NCBI RefSeq assembly: GCF_000721235.1
Contig: NZ_JOFH01000008.1
Coordinates: 1-64,000, forward strand
DNA: 64,000 bases
Source of the DNA: Streptomyces olivaceus
GTDB lineage: Bacteria > Actinomycetota > Actinomycetes > Streptomycetales > Streptomycetaceae
Direction of reading: 5' to 3'
Positions 8,845-16,973 of the stretch are shown in pieces (the first letter of the stretch is position 1; every line of letters begins with the position of its first letter). A program made the position numbers and the translations under genes. Under the pieces are notes generated by a model, which worked only from the letters and a program-made list of their open reading frames with translations, searched no databases and was not told the DNA's origin.

Positions 8845-9956
8845 GAGATCACGTCCCAGTCGTCGCCCAGTCGGTTCTTCATCGATGCTTCCAGCAGCGT
8901 GTTGCGGTACTCGTTCGAGACCCCCATGTAGATCGCCGTGGTGGACGCGTGGGAGTGACCGACCTGTTCCTGGACGAACCGGGCGGGATAGCCGAACTCC
9001 GTCAGGTGCGTGATGTAGCTGTGCCGGAGGCAGTGCAGGTCGAGATCCTCGTCAAGGCCGGCATCCTTGCGGGCCGTGACGAACGCGTCGTTGATCGACC
9101 GCGGGGATATTCGCCCGACCCGTTCGGTCACCCAGAGCGCGGGATGCCGGCCCGGGGTGAAATGCGGCCGGATCTCGGTCACCCACTCGTCCAGGATGTC
9201 GACCGCCCAGTCCATCTCCGGGACCATCAGCACCGAGCGGCGCTTGGGCGGCGATCCCTTCTGAGCTTTGCCGAAACGGACCATCATGCTGCCGTAGCCG
9301 CGGAACTGCGGAGCCTTCCGGCTCCGCCTCAGGTCGACCAGATCGACCTTGGACGACTCGGTCCGCCGCGTGCCGTAAGCGTAGATCGTCTTGAGGACCG
9401 CGGCGTCCCGCAGCGCGGTCAGGGCGCCCTTGCGGCCCTGGCCCCGGATCTTGGCCGGCCGGGCGTCGGCGGCGTCGAACAGGGCCTGGACCTCGTCGTA
9501 GGTCAGCGGGCGCCGTCGCGGATCGCCCTCGTACTCGACCGTGTGCAGGACCGAGTTGCCCTCGTGGAACACCTGCTGCGGGACCTCGCCGAACCGCTCC
9601 AGGCAGGCGTCGATCCAGCCGTAGCGAGAATCGAGCAGGTACTCCAGGAACAGCTCGATCGTCACCTCGTAGGTGCGGGCGGTCGACAGCTGGATCGGCT
9701 TCTTCCCGCTCCGAAGGTGAGCGATGAACGCCTCGCCCTCGGCCGGCGTCCACTGCCACGGGTACTGGCCCGTGAACTCCTCCAGCCGCTCGATCACCCG
9801 CAGGCGCGGATCGATCGTCGATGCCTTCAGGAATCGGGCCGACTGCTGCCGGGCCCAGCCCTCCTTCATCGCGTCGAAAACGGCAGGAGCCGGGTCGAGG
9901 TGTACGACGTTCCGCGCGAGGACGAGACGCGCTGATCCGGGGGCCTGGGTGGTCAC
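8841..9956 (-). CDS. Tyrosine recombinase/integrase of the yraN element
   Basis: 371 residues from a GTG at 9956. The frame is open to an ATG at 10100, but the extra N-terminus is arginine-rich and unlike the family. A SAM-like core-binding domain (LSTARTYEVTIELFLEYLL) precedes the catalytic domain. Catalytic residues are intact: Arg in TIYAYGTRRTESSKVDL, lysine region RFGKAQKGSPPKRR, LHCLRHSYITHL (HxxR), VGHSHASTTAIYMGV (His and the nucleophilic Tyr). It should catalyse excision and insertion of the element. A GGAG sits only 2 nt from the GTG, so the start is uncertain. It is the first gene of a coupled three-gene operon. Confidence 0.85.
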   Translation of the reverse strand: MTTQAPGSARLVLARNVVHLDPAPAVFDAMKEGWARQQSARFLKASTIDPRLRVIERLEEFTGQYPWQWTPAEGEAFIAHLRSGKKPIQLSTARTYEVTIELFLEYLLDSRYGWIDACLERFGEVPQQVFHEGNSVLHTVEYEGDPRRRPLTYDEVQALFDAADARPAKIRGQGRKGALTALRDAAVLKTIYAYGTRRTESSKVDLVDLRRSRKAPQFRGYGSMMVRFGKAQKGSPPKRRSVLMVPEMDWAVDILDEWVTEIRPHFTPGRHPALWVTERVGRISPRSINDAFVTARKDAGLDEDLDLHCLRHSYITHLTEFGYPARFVQEQVGHSHASTTAIYMGVSNEYRNTLLEASMKNRLGDDWDVIS

Positions 9957-9964
9957 GGCTCCTG

Positions 9965-10109
9965 TTGTATCAGACGCAACATTGTTGAATTTGCCTGCTA
10001 GGGTGCAGGTCAGCGACCGGGGCCTCTCCGGCCGCCCGACGCGGACTCGGGCCCATGACCAGCAAGAACGGCCATCCCGACGTACTGACGAGTGTTGCAT
10101 CTAATGCAA
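9965..10109. repeat. Two related 15-bp palindromes at the integrase end of the element
   Basis: TTGCATCTAATGCAA (10095-10109) is a perfect 6-bp inverted repeat with a 3-bp centre. TTGTATCAGACGCAA (9965-9979) is a diverged copy 130 bp away. The first is about 12 bp inside the element end; the second is directly in front of the integrase GTG. They are likely binding sites for the recombinase (core/arm sites) or for the XRE protein (operators). This is inferred from position and symmetry. Confidence 0.6.
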
Positions 10110-10121
10110 TTCATCCTGTTT

Positions 10122-10256
10122 GTCCCGCGCCACGATGTCGATCTCGCCGGTCCTGCCGCAGCGCCAGTTGCGCTCCAGGACCGTCATCCCGGCGTCCGCC
10201 AGCCTGCGGGCGGCGAGTGTCTCGCCGTACCTTCCCAGCGCACTTCGTGCGTTCAT
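10122..10256 (-). pseudogene. yraN: yraN (UPF0102), 5' fragment right of the element
   Basis: Starts at ATG 10256 and encodes [20 protein letters not shown] ... [16 protein letters not shown] (45 residues), the N-terminal part of YraN including the first acidic active-site motif (GEIDIV). Beyond 10122 the frame enters element sequence (KQDELH) and stops at TAG 10103-10101, so the produced peptide would be 51 residues. The missing 75 residues lie at 5316-5543. The family normally has about 120 residues. The gene originally stood between DUF2469 and yifB. Confidence 0.92.
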
Positions 10257-10397
10257 GTCGGCACCACCTCCGGCGCCAACGATGAGGGCAGCTCAGCGAG
10301 CTGTTGGATCTTGGTGGACGGTCAGCCGACTGTGGAAAACCTTGTCACCCACACGAGTGGCAGCCATCGGCCGGCCGCGTCGAGTCGTCCGCGGCCC

Positions 10398-10706
10398 TCA
10401 GCCCCCGGGAAGCTCCAGGTCGCTCTTGTTCAGCTCCTCGATGTTCACGTCCTTGAACGTCAGGACCCGCACCTGCTTGACGAACCGGGCCGGCCTGTAC
10501 ATGTCCCACACCCAGGCATCGGCCATGGAGACCTCGAAGAACACCTCACCCTGGACCGAGTGCACCTGCATCTCGTAGTCGTTGGTGAGGTAGAAACGCC
10601 GCTCGGTCTCGATCACGTATTTGAACAGACCGACGACGTCGCGGTACTCCCGGTAGAGCTTGAGCTCCATCTCGGTCTCGTACTTCTCGAGGTCCTCGGC
10701 GCTCAT
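10398..10706 (-). CDS. DUF2469 family protein
   Basis: 102 residues, strongly conserved in actinobacteria: MSAEDLEKYETEMELKLYRE, DVVGLFKYVIETERRFYLTN, DAWVWDMYRP. It is acidic, with no signal or membrane segment, and is presumably cytoplasmic. Its function is unknown. It lies upstream of the interrupted yraN with a 141-bp gap and downstream of the Nudix gene, the usual neighbourhood in Streptomyces. Confidence 0.9.
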   Translation of the reverse strand: MSAEDLEKYETEMELKLYREYRDVVGLFKYVIETERRFYLTNDYEMQVHSVQGEVFFEVSMADAWVWDMYRPARFVKQVRVLTFKDVNIEELNKSDLELPGG

Positions 10707-10762
10707 GGCATGTTCCCCTTCAGCCGTGCGGTCCCCCCATTGTGCGCCAGTGCCGCGCGCCC

Positions 10763-11287
10763 CTAGACGATTTCCGTGTCCAGGGTCACCGGCCCGGCCG
10801 GGGGACCTTCGTCGAGCAGCGTGCGCAGCAGCCCGGCGAGTCTGGTCGGATACACCGTCTCATGGGCCCGGGTCAGTTCCTCACACGTCCACCAGCGTGC
10901 TCCGGCGACGGTGCGCCGCTCCAGCTCGGTGAGCCCGGCGGCCCGGATCGCGGTCTGCGTGGTGCGCGCCAGGTAGTACCACTCGTCCTGGTCCCAGCGG
11001 CGGCCGGCGAAGGGGAAGGAGCACCTGCGCCGCCACAGCACGGGGCCGAGCTGGATGTCGGCGATGCCGGTCTCCTCCACGAGCTCCCGCCGGGCGGCCT
11101 CCGCACGGGACTCCTCACCTTCCACGCCGCCGCCGGGGGTGAACCACCAGTCGTCGGCCGGATCGTCCGGCTCGTGGCCGTGCAGCAGCAGGATGCGGTC
11201 CTCGGGGTCGAGCAGCACCACCCGGGCGACCCTGCGCGGTCCGCCCTCGCGGGTCTCCCGCCCCGCCGGGGCCGCCTCAGCGCCCAC
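10763..11287 (-). CDS. Nudix hydrolase (MutT-like)
   Basis: 174 residues with a perfect Nudix box at about 52-75 (GGGVEGEESRAEAARRELVE then ETGI). It hydrolyses a nucleoside diphosphate linked to another moiety; the substrate cannot be read from sequence. The start overlaps the end of sipZ by 11 nt, so it is co-transcribed and probably translationally coupled with that signal peptidase. In S. lividans the equivalent sipZ operon, as I recall it, also contains a mutT-like gene. Confidence 0.9.
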   Translation of the reverse strand: MGAEAAPAGRETREGGPRRVARVVLLDPEDRILLLHGHEPDDPADDWWFTPGGGVEGEESRAEAARRELVEETGIADIQLGPVLWRRRCSFPFAGRRWDQDEWYYLARTTQTAIRAAGLTELERRTVAGARWWTCEELTRAHETVYPTRLAGLLRTLLDEGPPAGPVTLDTEIV

Positions 11288-12053
11288 CGGCGGCCTCCGT
11301 CCCGCGCCTGGCCCGGGACGCCTCGGCCCGCTTGGCGACCGGGCCGTACGCCGCGCCGCCCAGGATCAGCACGGCCCCGCCGGTCACCAGCGCGACGACC
11401 GTCCACAGCGGGCCCGGCGAGGAGAGGCCGCCCAGGGTCTCGAACCCGGTCGGCCGCTCCAGCATGCCGTTCATCGGCCAGACCACGGCGTCCACGCGGG
11501 CGTCCACGGCACCCCGCGACACGGTGCCGCCGGCGGCGTCGGTGAGGTGGGCGGTGGAGTCCACGGAGTTGTCGCGCTCGTCGCCGAGCAGGAACAGGCG
11601 GCCCTCGGGAACGGTCACGGTCTGGAAGTCGCTGATCTCGGCCGGAGTCCCGGCGGGCAGGTACGGCTCGTCGATCACCTTGCCGTTGACCTGGAGCTTG
11701 CCCTTCTGGCAGCAGGAGACGGTGTCCCCGCCGACCGCGACGACCCGCTTGACCATCGGGGCATTGGCCCAGGCCATGTCCTTGAACACGACGACGTCGC
11801 CGCGCCGGACGTCGGAGCCGGCCACCCGCTCGGCCAGCACCCGGTCACCCGCGGCGATGGTCGGCGTCATCGAGCCGGTGGGCACGGTGTAGGGCCGGTA
11901 GACCACGGCGCCCCAGACGAATCCGCCGAGGAAGAGCACCATTCCCAGCGCCACGGCGATTCCCGACAGCCGTTGCCCTCTCCGGCTGCCCACCGGGGTG
12001 TTCTTCGCGCCGCCGCCGCGCGGGGCCGTACGTGTCGTGCTCTCGCCACCCAT
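11277..12053 (-). CDS. sipZ: Type I signal peptidase SipZ
   Basis: 258 residues, the length I recall for S. lividans SipZ. An N-terminal membrane anchor (about 30-50) leads to the Ser box YTVPTGSMTPTI (Ser61), the Lys box MVKRVVAVGGDTV (Lys102), the box E-like GDERDNSVDS motif and a C-terminal membrane segment (about 215-235). It cleaves signal peptides from secreted proteins by a Ser-Lys dyad on the outer membrane face. The sipZ-Nudix pair is separated from the sipW-X-Y run by about 110 bp, so it may have its own promoter. Confidence 0.93.
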   Translation of the reverse strand: MGGESTTRTAPRGGGAKNTPVGSRRGQRLSGIAVALGMVLFLGGFVWGAVVYRPYTVPTGSMTPTIAAGDRVLAERVAGSDVRRGDVVVFKDMAWANAPMVKRVVAVGGDTVSCCQKGKLQVNGKVIDEPYLPAGTPAEISDFQTVTVPEGRLFLLGDERDNSVDSTAHLTDAAGGTVSRGAVDARVDAVVWPMNGMLERPTGFETLGGLSSPGPLWTVVALVTGGAVLILGGAAYGPVAKRAEASRARRGTEAAGGR

Positions 12054-12162
12054 GGAGCCGCACCTTACCCGGCGGTACCCGCATGGGGCAGCCCCCTCCG
12101 GAGGCCGGCAGGGGGCTGCTCCACTCGGCTGCCGCCGGCGGTCGTAGGGCCGAGGGGGCGCC

Positions 12163-13161
12163 TCAGCGGGTCTCGGCGGACGCGGCGCGCCGGCGGCGGC
12201 GCCACCAGACCACCGGCACGACGCCGGCGACGGCCAGGCCCTGCGGCGCGACCGACAGGGCGGCGGCCGACGCCCGGGCCTGCAGCCCGTCCTGGTCGAA
12301 GGTCTCGGGAACCGGCAGGGTGCCCCAGCGGTTCATCGGCCAGGCGACCACGATGGCGCGGCCGACGACCTCGTCCACGGGGACCATGCCGCCGTTCTTG
12401 TCGGACTGGTTGTAGCGCGAGTCCCGGGAGTTCTGCCGGTGGTCGCCCATGACCCAGATCTTGCCCTCGGGCACCGTGACCTTGAACTGCCCGCCCTGCT
12501 CGTCCTCCGAGCACGGCGTGTTGCCCGCGTAGACGTACGGCTCGTTCAGCGCCTTGCCGTTGACCTTGAGCGGGCCGGTCTTGTTGCACTCGACGGTGTC
12601 GCCGCCGACGCCGATGACCCGCTTGATCAGGTCCTTCTCGTCCGCGGACGGCATCAGGCCGATCCAGCTGAGGACCGTCTGCAGCGCGTTCGGGTCGGGT
12701 GTCGGCTCGCCCGCCAGCCAGTCGTCCGGGTCGTGGAAGACGACGACCTCGCCGCGGTCGGGCTCCGAGCCGAACCACGGGGTCAGCTTGTCGACCAGGA
12801 CCCGGTCACCGATCTGCAGGGTGTTCTCCATCGAGGACGACGGGATCGAGAACGCCTGGACCAGGAACGTCTTGATCAGCAGGGCGAGAACCAGCGCGAT
12901 ACCGATCAGGATCGGCAGCTCTTTCCAGAAGGAGCGCTGCTTCTTGGCCGGGGTGGGCGTCGCGGGAGGCGTCCCGCCCACTCCCTCGTGCTGGGTCCCG
13001 CCGTTCTGTCCGCCGGTCACCCTGCCGTCCTCTGTTCCGTAGGCGTAGCCGTACCCGGAGTCCGGGGGACCGTCCGGGGCCGGGCCGGCCGTCTCCTCGG
13101 GGCGTCCGCGGTTCTCCTCGCCGTCGTGTCCGGACCGTGCGCCAACCGCCACATCCCCCAC
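12163..13161 (-). CDS. sipY: Type I signal peptidase SipY
   Basis: 332 residues. A long glycine/proline-rich cytoplasmic N-tail (about 1-77) precedes one anchor (ELPILIGIALVLALLIKTF), then the Ser box FSIPSSSMENTL (Ser110), a Lys box DLIKRVIGVGGDTV, the GDHRQNSRDSR motif and a C-terminal membrane segment followed by an arginine cluster. SipY is reported as the major signal peptidase in S. lividans. The start is the GTG at 13161 with an AGGAG 5 nt upstream. The open frame of sipX runs on into this gene (see sipX). Confidence 0.93.
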   Translation of the reverse strand: MGDVAVGARSGHDGEENRGRPEETAGPAPDGPPDSGYGYAYGTEDGRVTGGQNGGTQHEGVGGTPPATPTPAKKQRSFWKELPILIGIALVLALLIKTFLVQAFSIPSSSMENTLQIGDRVLVDKLTPWFGSEPDRGEVVVFHDPDDWLAGEPTPDPNALQTVLSWIGLMPSADEKDLIKRVIGVGGDTVECNKTGPLKVNGKALNEPYVYAGNTPCSEDEQGGQFKVTVPEGKIWVMGDHRQNSRDSRYNQSDKNGGMVPVDEVVGRAIVVAWPMNRWGTLPVPETFDQDGLQARASAAALSVAPQGLAVAGVVPVVWWRRRRRAASAETR

Positions 13162-14134
13162 GCCAACTCCTCACTCTCTGCCACCGCCCGCGCCGTACCC
13201 GGCGCAGGCCCACCACTCCCATAACGAGCGGGAGTTCCGCAGGGATCGGGAGTTGAATCATCGCGTTCGGATCGTAGGGGGCAACCCTATGCGACAGCCG
13301 GGGAGCGGCGGTCGAACCGGACACCGAGTCGGACACGGACGCATATGTTTTCGGTTCGTCCAGCGTGGTCCAGTGACCGAACGGCCAGGCGATCACCATC
13401 GCCCGCCCCACCACCTCGTCCTCGGACACCGTGCCGAAGTCGGTCTCCTGGTGGGCCCGGGAGTCGGCGGAGTTGGACCGGTGGTCACCCATCACCCACA
13501 GCCGCCCCTCGGGGACGGTGACCTCGAACGGGGTTCTGGAGGGGGTGTCGCCCGGGTAGAGGTAGTCCTCGGTCAGGGGAACGCCGTTGACGGTGACCCG
13601 GCCCTGGGTGTCGCAGCACTTGACCTTGTCACCGCCGACGCCGACGACGCGTTTGATGAGGTCCTTCTCGTCGTCGGACGGCAGCAGCCCGATGAAGGCG
13701 AGGCCCTCCTTGACCTGCTTGACGACGACCGGGTCGTCCTGCTTGGCCGTCTGCTCGCCCGCCAGCCAGCCGCCCGGGTCACGGAAGACGACGACGTCCC
13801 CGCGCTGCGGTTCGGAACCGAACCAGGGGGTGAGCTTGTCCACCAGCACCCGGTCGCCGATCTGGATGGTCTGCTCCATGGAGCCCGACGGGATCACGAA
13901 GGCCTGGACGAGAAACGTCTTCAGGACCAGCGCTATGAGGACGGCGACACCGACGAGGAGGGGGATCTCCTTGACGGCACCACGGCGGCGGCGCCGCTTG
14001 ACCTTGCGCTGGAGCTTGCGCCGCTCGGCGCGGGAACGGCCGCCGGACGGGGCGGCGGCGCGCCGGGAGCCGGTGGGCAGCAGGTTCTCCGCGGGGCTGC
14101 TGGGCGCTCCACGCGGTTTGCCCCGGCTACCCAT
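12806..14134 (-). CDS. sipX: Type I signal peptidase SipX with an abnormal, extended 3' end
   Basis: Starts at ATG 14134, overlapping the sipW stop by 8 nt. A basic N-tail, an anchor (IPLLVGVAVLIALVLKTF), Ser box FVIPSGSMEQTI (Ser85), Lys box DLIKRVVGVGGDKV (Lys171) and GDHRSNSADSR are normal. After PAELPLVMGVVGLRRV no stop occurs, and the frame runs 356 nt into sipY, giving 442 residues. A TGA in another frame at 13173-13171, just before the sipY GTG, would end a 320-residue protein if one base were removed; 320 is the length I recall for S. lividans SipX. A frameshift or sequence error near the end is likely. The catalytic part is intact. Confidence 0.8.
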   Translation of the reverse strand: MGSRGKPRGAPSSPAENLLPTGSRRAAAPSGGRSRAERRKLQRKVKRRRRRGAVKEIPLLVGVAVLIALVLKTFLVQAFVIPSGSMEQTIQIGDRVLVDKLTPWFGSEPQRGDVVVFRDPGGWLAGEQTAKQDDPVVVKQVKEGLAFIGLLPSDDEKDLIKRVVGVGGDKVKCCDTQGRVTVNGVPLTEDYLYPGDTPSRTPFEVTVPEGRLWVMGDHRSNSADSRAHQETDFGTVSEDEVVGRAMVIAWPFGHWTTLDEPKTYASVSDSVSGSTAAPRLSHRVAPYDPNAMIQLPIPAELPLVMGVVGLRRVRRGRWQRVRSWRGGCGGWRTVRTRRRGEPRTPRGDGRPGPGRSPGLRVRLRLRNRGRQGDRRTERRDPARGSGRDASRDAHPGQEAALLLERAADPDRYRAGSRPADQDVPGPGVLDPVVLDGEHPADR

Positions 14135-14999
14135 CGACGCTCTCTGCCCGGCGCACGCCGGCGCCCGCCGCGCCGGAATCCCCACCGGCTGCCCGCTGGC
14201 CCGCCGCACCGGAATCCCCACCGGCTGCCCGCTCGCCCGCGGGGCCGGACACCGCGCTGGCCTCCCTGCCGCCCGCCGCACCGGAGACACCCCCGGCTTC
14301 CGCGTCGGGCACGTCCGCGTAGGCGTCGGGGCGGTCGAGGTGGGTGGCGTGGCCGAAGGGCCAGACGATCCAGTCGGCGCGGCCGATCAACCGGTCCACC
14401 GGGATCATGCCGCCGCCCGGCGAGCCGAGGTGGTCGCGGGAGTCGCTGGAGCCGGACCGGTGGTCGCCGAGGACGAAGAGGGTGCCGTCGGGCACGACGA
14501 CGTCGAAACCGACCGTGGAGGGGCGGTCACCGGGGTACAGGAACGCCGACTCGTCGACCGACCGCCCGTTCACCCGGATCCTCCCCTCCCTGTCGCAGCA
14601 CACCACGTGGTCCCCGCCCACACCGACAACGCGTTTGATGTAGTCGCCGTGCCCGAAGAGCCCGGTGCCGTCGAAGACGACGACGTCGCCCCGCTGCGGC
14701 CGCCCATCGAAACGGTACGCCAACTTATTTACGAGAACCCGGTCACCGATCCTCAATCCGCGCTCCATGGAACCGCTGGGGATCTGGAACGGCTTGAGTA
14801 CGAAGGTGCTGACCAGCAGCAGGAACAGGAGCAGCACCAGGAGTGTCACGGTGATCCGGCCGCCGGGCACCCAGTCCGCGATCCGCCCCGCCAACGCGGA
14901 ACGCGACCGCTCCTCCGGGCCCGCCGGATCCGAGGGCTGCTCGGATCCGGACGAACGGGAGGAGCGGTCGCGCTCCGTGGGCTGTGTTTCGATGTCCAT
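14127..14999 (-). CDS. sipW: Type I signal peptidase SipW
   Basis: 290 residues. An acidic/serine-rich N-tail and an anchor (VTLLVLLLFLLLVSTFVL) are followed by Ser box FQIPSGSMERGL (Ser77), Lys box DYIKRVVGVGGDHV and GDHRSGSSDSRDH. Unlike SipY and SipZ there is no C-terminal membrane span. It ends with an Ala/Gly-rich tail containing two copies of a 12-residue repeat (RAAGGDSGAAG type), so it is longer than the roughly 259 residues I recall for S. lividans SipW. First gene of the sipW-X-Y operon, 45 nt after rplS. Confidence 0.9.
   Translation of the reverse strand: MDIETQPTERDRSSRSSGSEQPSDPAGPEERSRSALAGRIADWVPGGRITVTLLVLLLFLLLVSTFVLKPFQIPSGSMERGLRIGDRVLVNKLAYRFDGRPQRGDVVVFDGTGLFGHGDYIKRVVGVGGDHVVCCDREGRIRVNGRSVDESAFLYPGDRPSTVGFDVVVPDGTLFVLGDHRSGSSDSRDHLGSPGGGMIPVDRLIGRADWIVWPFGHATHLDRPDAYADVPDAEAGGVSGAAGGREASAVSGPAGERAAGGDSGAAGQRAAGGDSGAAGAGVRRAESVDG
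14166..14237. repeat. 36-bp tandem duplication inside the sipW 3' end
   Basis: Two copies of a 36-bp unit; GGAATCCCCACCGGCTGCCC occurs at 14175 and again at 14211 with very few changes. It encodes a 12-residue Ala/Gly repeat in the C-terminal tail of SipW. Length variation between strains is likely because it preserves frame. Confidence 0.8.
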
Positions 15000-15044
15000 C
15001 GGGGCCAGATGTTATCCGGCCCCGGCGCGGACCTCGGAAGGCGC

Positions 15045-15395
15045 TCAGCTGTCGCGCTTCTCCTTGATCTTCGCGGCCTTGCCGCGCAGCTCGCGCAGGT
15101 AGTACAGCTTGGCGCGACGGACGTCACCGCGGGTGACGAGCTCGATCTTCTCCACGATCGGGGTGTGCACCGGGAAGGTGCGCTCGACGCCGACGGAGAA
15201 GGAGACCTTGCGGACCGTGAAGGTCTCGCGCACGCCGGCGCCCTGGCGGCGGATGACGACGCCCTTGAACTGCTGCACACGGGAGCGGTTGCCCTCGATG
15301 ACGCGCACGTGGACGTTGACGGTGTCGCCGGGGCGGAAGGCCGGGACGTCGCTGCGCAGCGACGCGGCGTCGACGGAGTCGAGCAGGTGAGACAT
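15045..15395 (-). CDS. rplS: 50S ribosomal protein L19
   Basis: 116 residues from ATG 15395 ([13 protein letters not shown]); the frame extends 9 codons further, but the actinobacterial family starts here. Conserved L19 segments: [59 protein letters not shown]. It sits at the 30S-50S interface. It is downstream of trmD, as in the widespread rpsP-rimM-trmD-rplS arrangement, but 137 bp away and so possibly with its own promoter. Confidence 0.97.
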
Positions 15396-15531
15396 TTCGT
15401 CTGCTTTCTTCGCTGATGCCACAGGTCATCAACGGAAACTAGGTGTATCGGGATCAGTGTCGTGCGGGTCGGGACGGGCGTCGTCTCCCCCTGCGGCAGG
15501 GGCGCGCTCCGGACGGACGCACAACAGCCGC

Positions 15532-16365
15532 TTATTCTTCCACGCCGGGGGTCCTGCGCCAAAATCGGCCGTACGGCTCCCCGTCCGGGTCGGGCTGCCA
15601 GCCCAGGATGGAGAGCATCTCGCGGTCCTTCTTGTCGAAGGCCCCGGGGGCGCTCCGCTCGATCAGGTCGGGGCGGTTGGCCGTGGTCCGCCGCAGCGCC
15701 TCGTCCCGGCGCCAGCGGGCGATCTTTCCGTGGTGGCCGCTGAGGAGTACGTCCGGGATGCCGCGCCCGCGCCACTGCGGCGGCTTGGTGTGGACGGGGC
15801 CCTCCAGCAGGCCGGCCATCGCGCCGGGGGCGAAGGAGTCGTCCCGGTGGGACTCGGCGTTGCCGAGGACGCCGGGCAGCAGCCGGGCGACGGCCTCGGT
15901 GACGACCAGGACGGCCGCCTCGCCGCCGGCGAGGACGTAGTCGCCGATGGACACCTCGTACACGGGCATCCGGGTCGCGTACTCGTCGACGACGCGGCGG
16001 TCGATGCCCTCGTAGCGCGCGGGGGTGAAGATCAGCCAGGGCCGCTCGGAGAGGTGGAGGGCGAGTTCCTGGCTGAAGGGCCGTCCGCTGGGCGTGGGCA
16101 CGACCAGGGCGGGTGCGCCGGAGCCGCTCTCGTAGCCGTCGGCCAGGACGGAGTCCAGCGCGTCGCCCCACGGCTCGGTCTTCATGACCATGCCGGGGCC
16201 GCCGCCGTAGGGGGTGTCGTCGACCGTGTTGTGGCGGTCGTACGTCCAGCCGCGCAGATCGTGCACCTGGACGTCGAGCTGCCCGCGCGCGCGTGCCTTG
16301 CCGACGAGGGAGACGTTCAGCGGTTCCAGGTACTCGGGGAAGATCGTGACGACGTCGAGCCGCAT
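15532..16365 (-). CDS. trmD: tRNA (guanine-N1-)-methyltransferase TrmD
   Basis: 277 residues. N-terminal RLDVVTIFPEYLEPL, the trefoil-knot SAM site (TPYGGGPGMVMK, PARYEGIDRRVVDEY, YEVSIGDYVLAGGE) and C-terminal LLSGHHGKIARWR. It methylates G37 of tRNAs reading CNN/GNN codons to prevent frameshifting. The ATG at 16365 shares TGATG with the rimM stop; an in-frame GTG one codon upstream is the alternative. Confidence 0.97.
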   Translation of the reverse strand: MRLDVVTIFPEYLEPLNVSLVGKARARGQLDVQVHDLRGWTYDRHNTVDDTPYGGGPGMVMKTEPWGDALDSVLADGYESGSGAPALVVPTPSGRPFSQELALHLSERPWLIFTPARYEGIDRRVVDEYATRMPVYEVSIGDYVLAGGEAAVLVVTEAVARLLPGVLGNAESHRDDSFAPGAMAGLLEGPVHTKPPQWRGRGIPDVLLSGHHGKIARWRRDEALRRTTANRPDLIERSAPGAFDKKDREMLSILGWQPDPDGEPYGRFWRRTPGVEE

Positions 16366-16973
16366 CACGCCTCACCCCCGGAGGTCCCGCCCGCCTCGGC
16401 GTCCCGCACGGAGGCGTCGCGTCCGTCGGCGTCGCGTCCGTCGGCGGCTTCGTCGCCGGCCGCGCGGTCGTCGATCAGACCGGGCGGCGGGTCGATCACC
16501 GCGCGCTGCTCGTCCAGGTCGATCGCGGTGACGATCTCGGCGACGAACGGCACGTAGACCTCGCTGCCGTCGGGGCGCTCCACCACGAAGAGGTCCTGGG
16601 TGGGCAGGTGGGCGATCTCGGTGATCCGGCCGACCTCCTCGCCGTCGGCGGTCACCACGTCGAGGTCGATGAGCTGGTGGTCGTAGTACTCGTCCTCGTC
16701 CTCGGGCTGCTCGTCCGGGTCGACGTCGGCGATGAGGAGGGTGTTGCGCAGCGCCTCGGCGCCGGTGCGGTCGCGGACGCCCGCGAAGCGCAGCAGGAGG
16801 CGGCCGCTGTGCACCCGGCCCGTCTCGATGGTGAGCGGCCCGGCGGAGGCGGGGTCGGTGGCCAGGACGGCGCCGGGTCCGAGCCGCAGCTCCGGCTCGT
16901 CGGTGCGGACCTCGACGGTGACCTCGCCCTTGATGCCGTGGGCGCGGCCGATGCGGGCGACTACGAGCTGCAC
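16365..16973 (-). CDS. rimM: Ribosome maturation factor RimM
   Basis: 202 residues. The N-terminal RimM domain ([20 protein letters not shown]) and PRC-barrel ([37 protein letters not shown]) are clear. It assists 16S rRNA processing and 30S head assembly with S19. An acidic linker ([14 protein letters not shown]) joins the domains. The C-terminal tail carries a repeated [16 protein letters not shown] pattern absent from most RimM proteins. Coupled to trmD by overlap. Confidence 0.95.
   Translation of the reverse strand: MQLVVARIGRAHGIKGEVTVEVRTDEPELRLGPGAVLATDPASAGPLTIETGRVHSGRLLLRFAGVRDRTGAEALRNTLLIADVDPDEQPEDEDEYYDHQLIDLDVVTADGEEVGRITEIAHLPTQDLFVVERPDGSEVYVPFVAEIVTAIDLDEQRAVIDPPPGLIDDRAAGDEAADGRDADGRDASVRDAEAGGTSGGEA

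Larger units (their letters stand above)
5544..10121. mobile_element. 4.58-kb tyrosine-recombinase element inserted in yraN
   Basis: Deleting 5544-10121 exactly rejoins the two yraN halves in frame (codon for D45 at 10124-10122, then GGT for G46 at 5543-5541). That defines the ends to within a few bases. Contents, in order of transcription (minus strand): a tyrosine recombinase, an XRE-type HTH protein, a zinc-ribbon recombinase and a MUG113-like gene. No terminal inverted repeats or target duplication are obvious. The trio of a roughly 370-aa recombinase, a large second recombinase and a small protein recalls Tn554-family TnpA/TnpB/TnpC, which also insert at a fixed chromosomal gene; that comparison is inference. 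Confidence 0.85.

Noticed and set aside
5544..10121. Integrative conjugative element or prophage
   Set aside because: Only recombination genes, one HTH and one cargo gene are present; there are no transfer, replication or phage structural genes.
15396..15422. Extended start for rplS
   Set aside because: Nine extra codons are open, but L19 proteins of this group begin MSHLLDSVD, at 15395.
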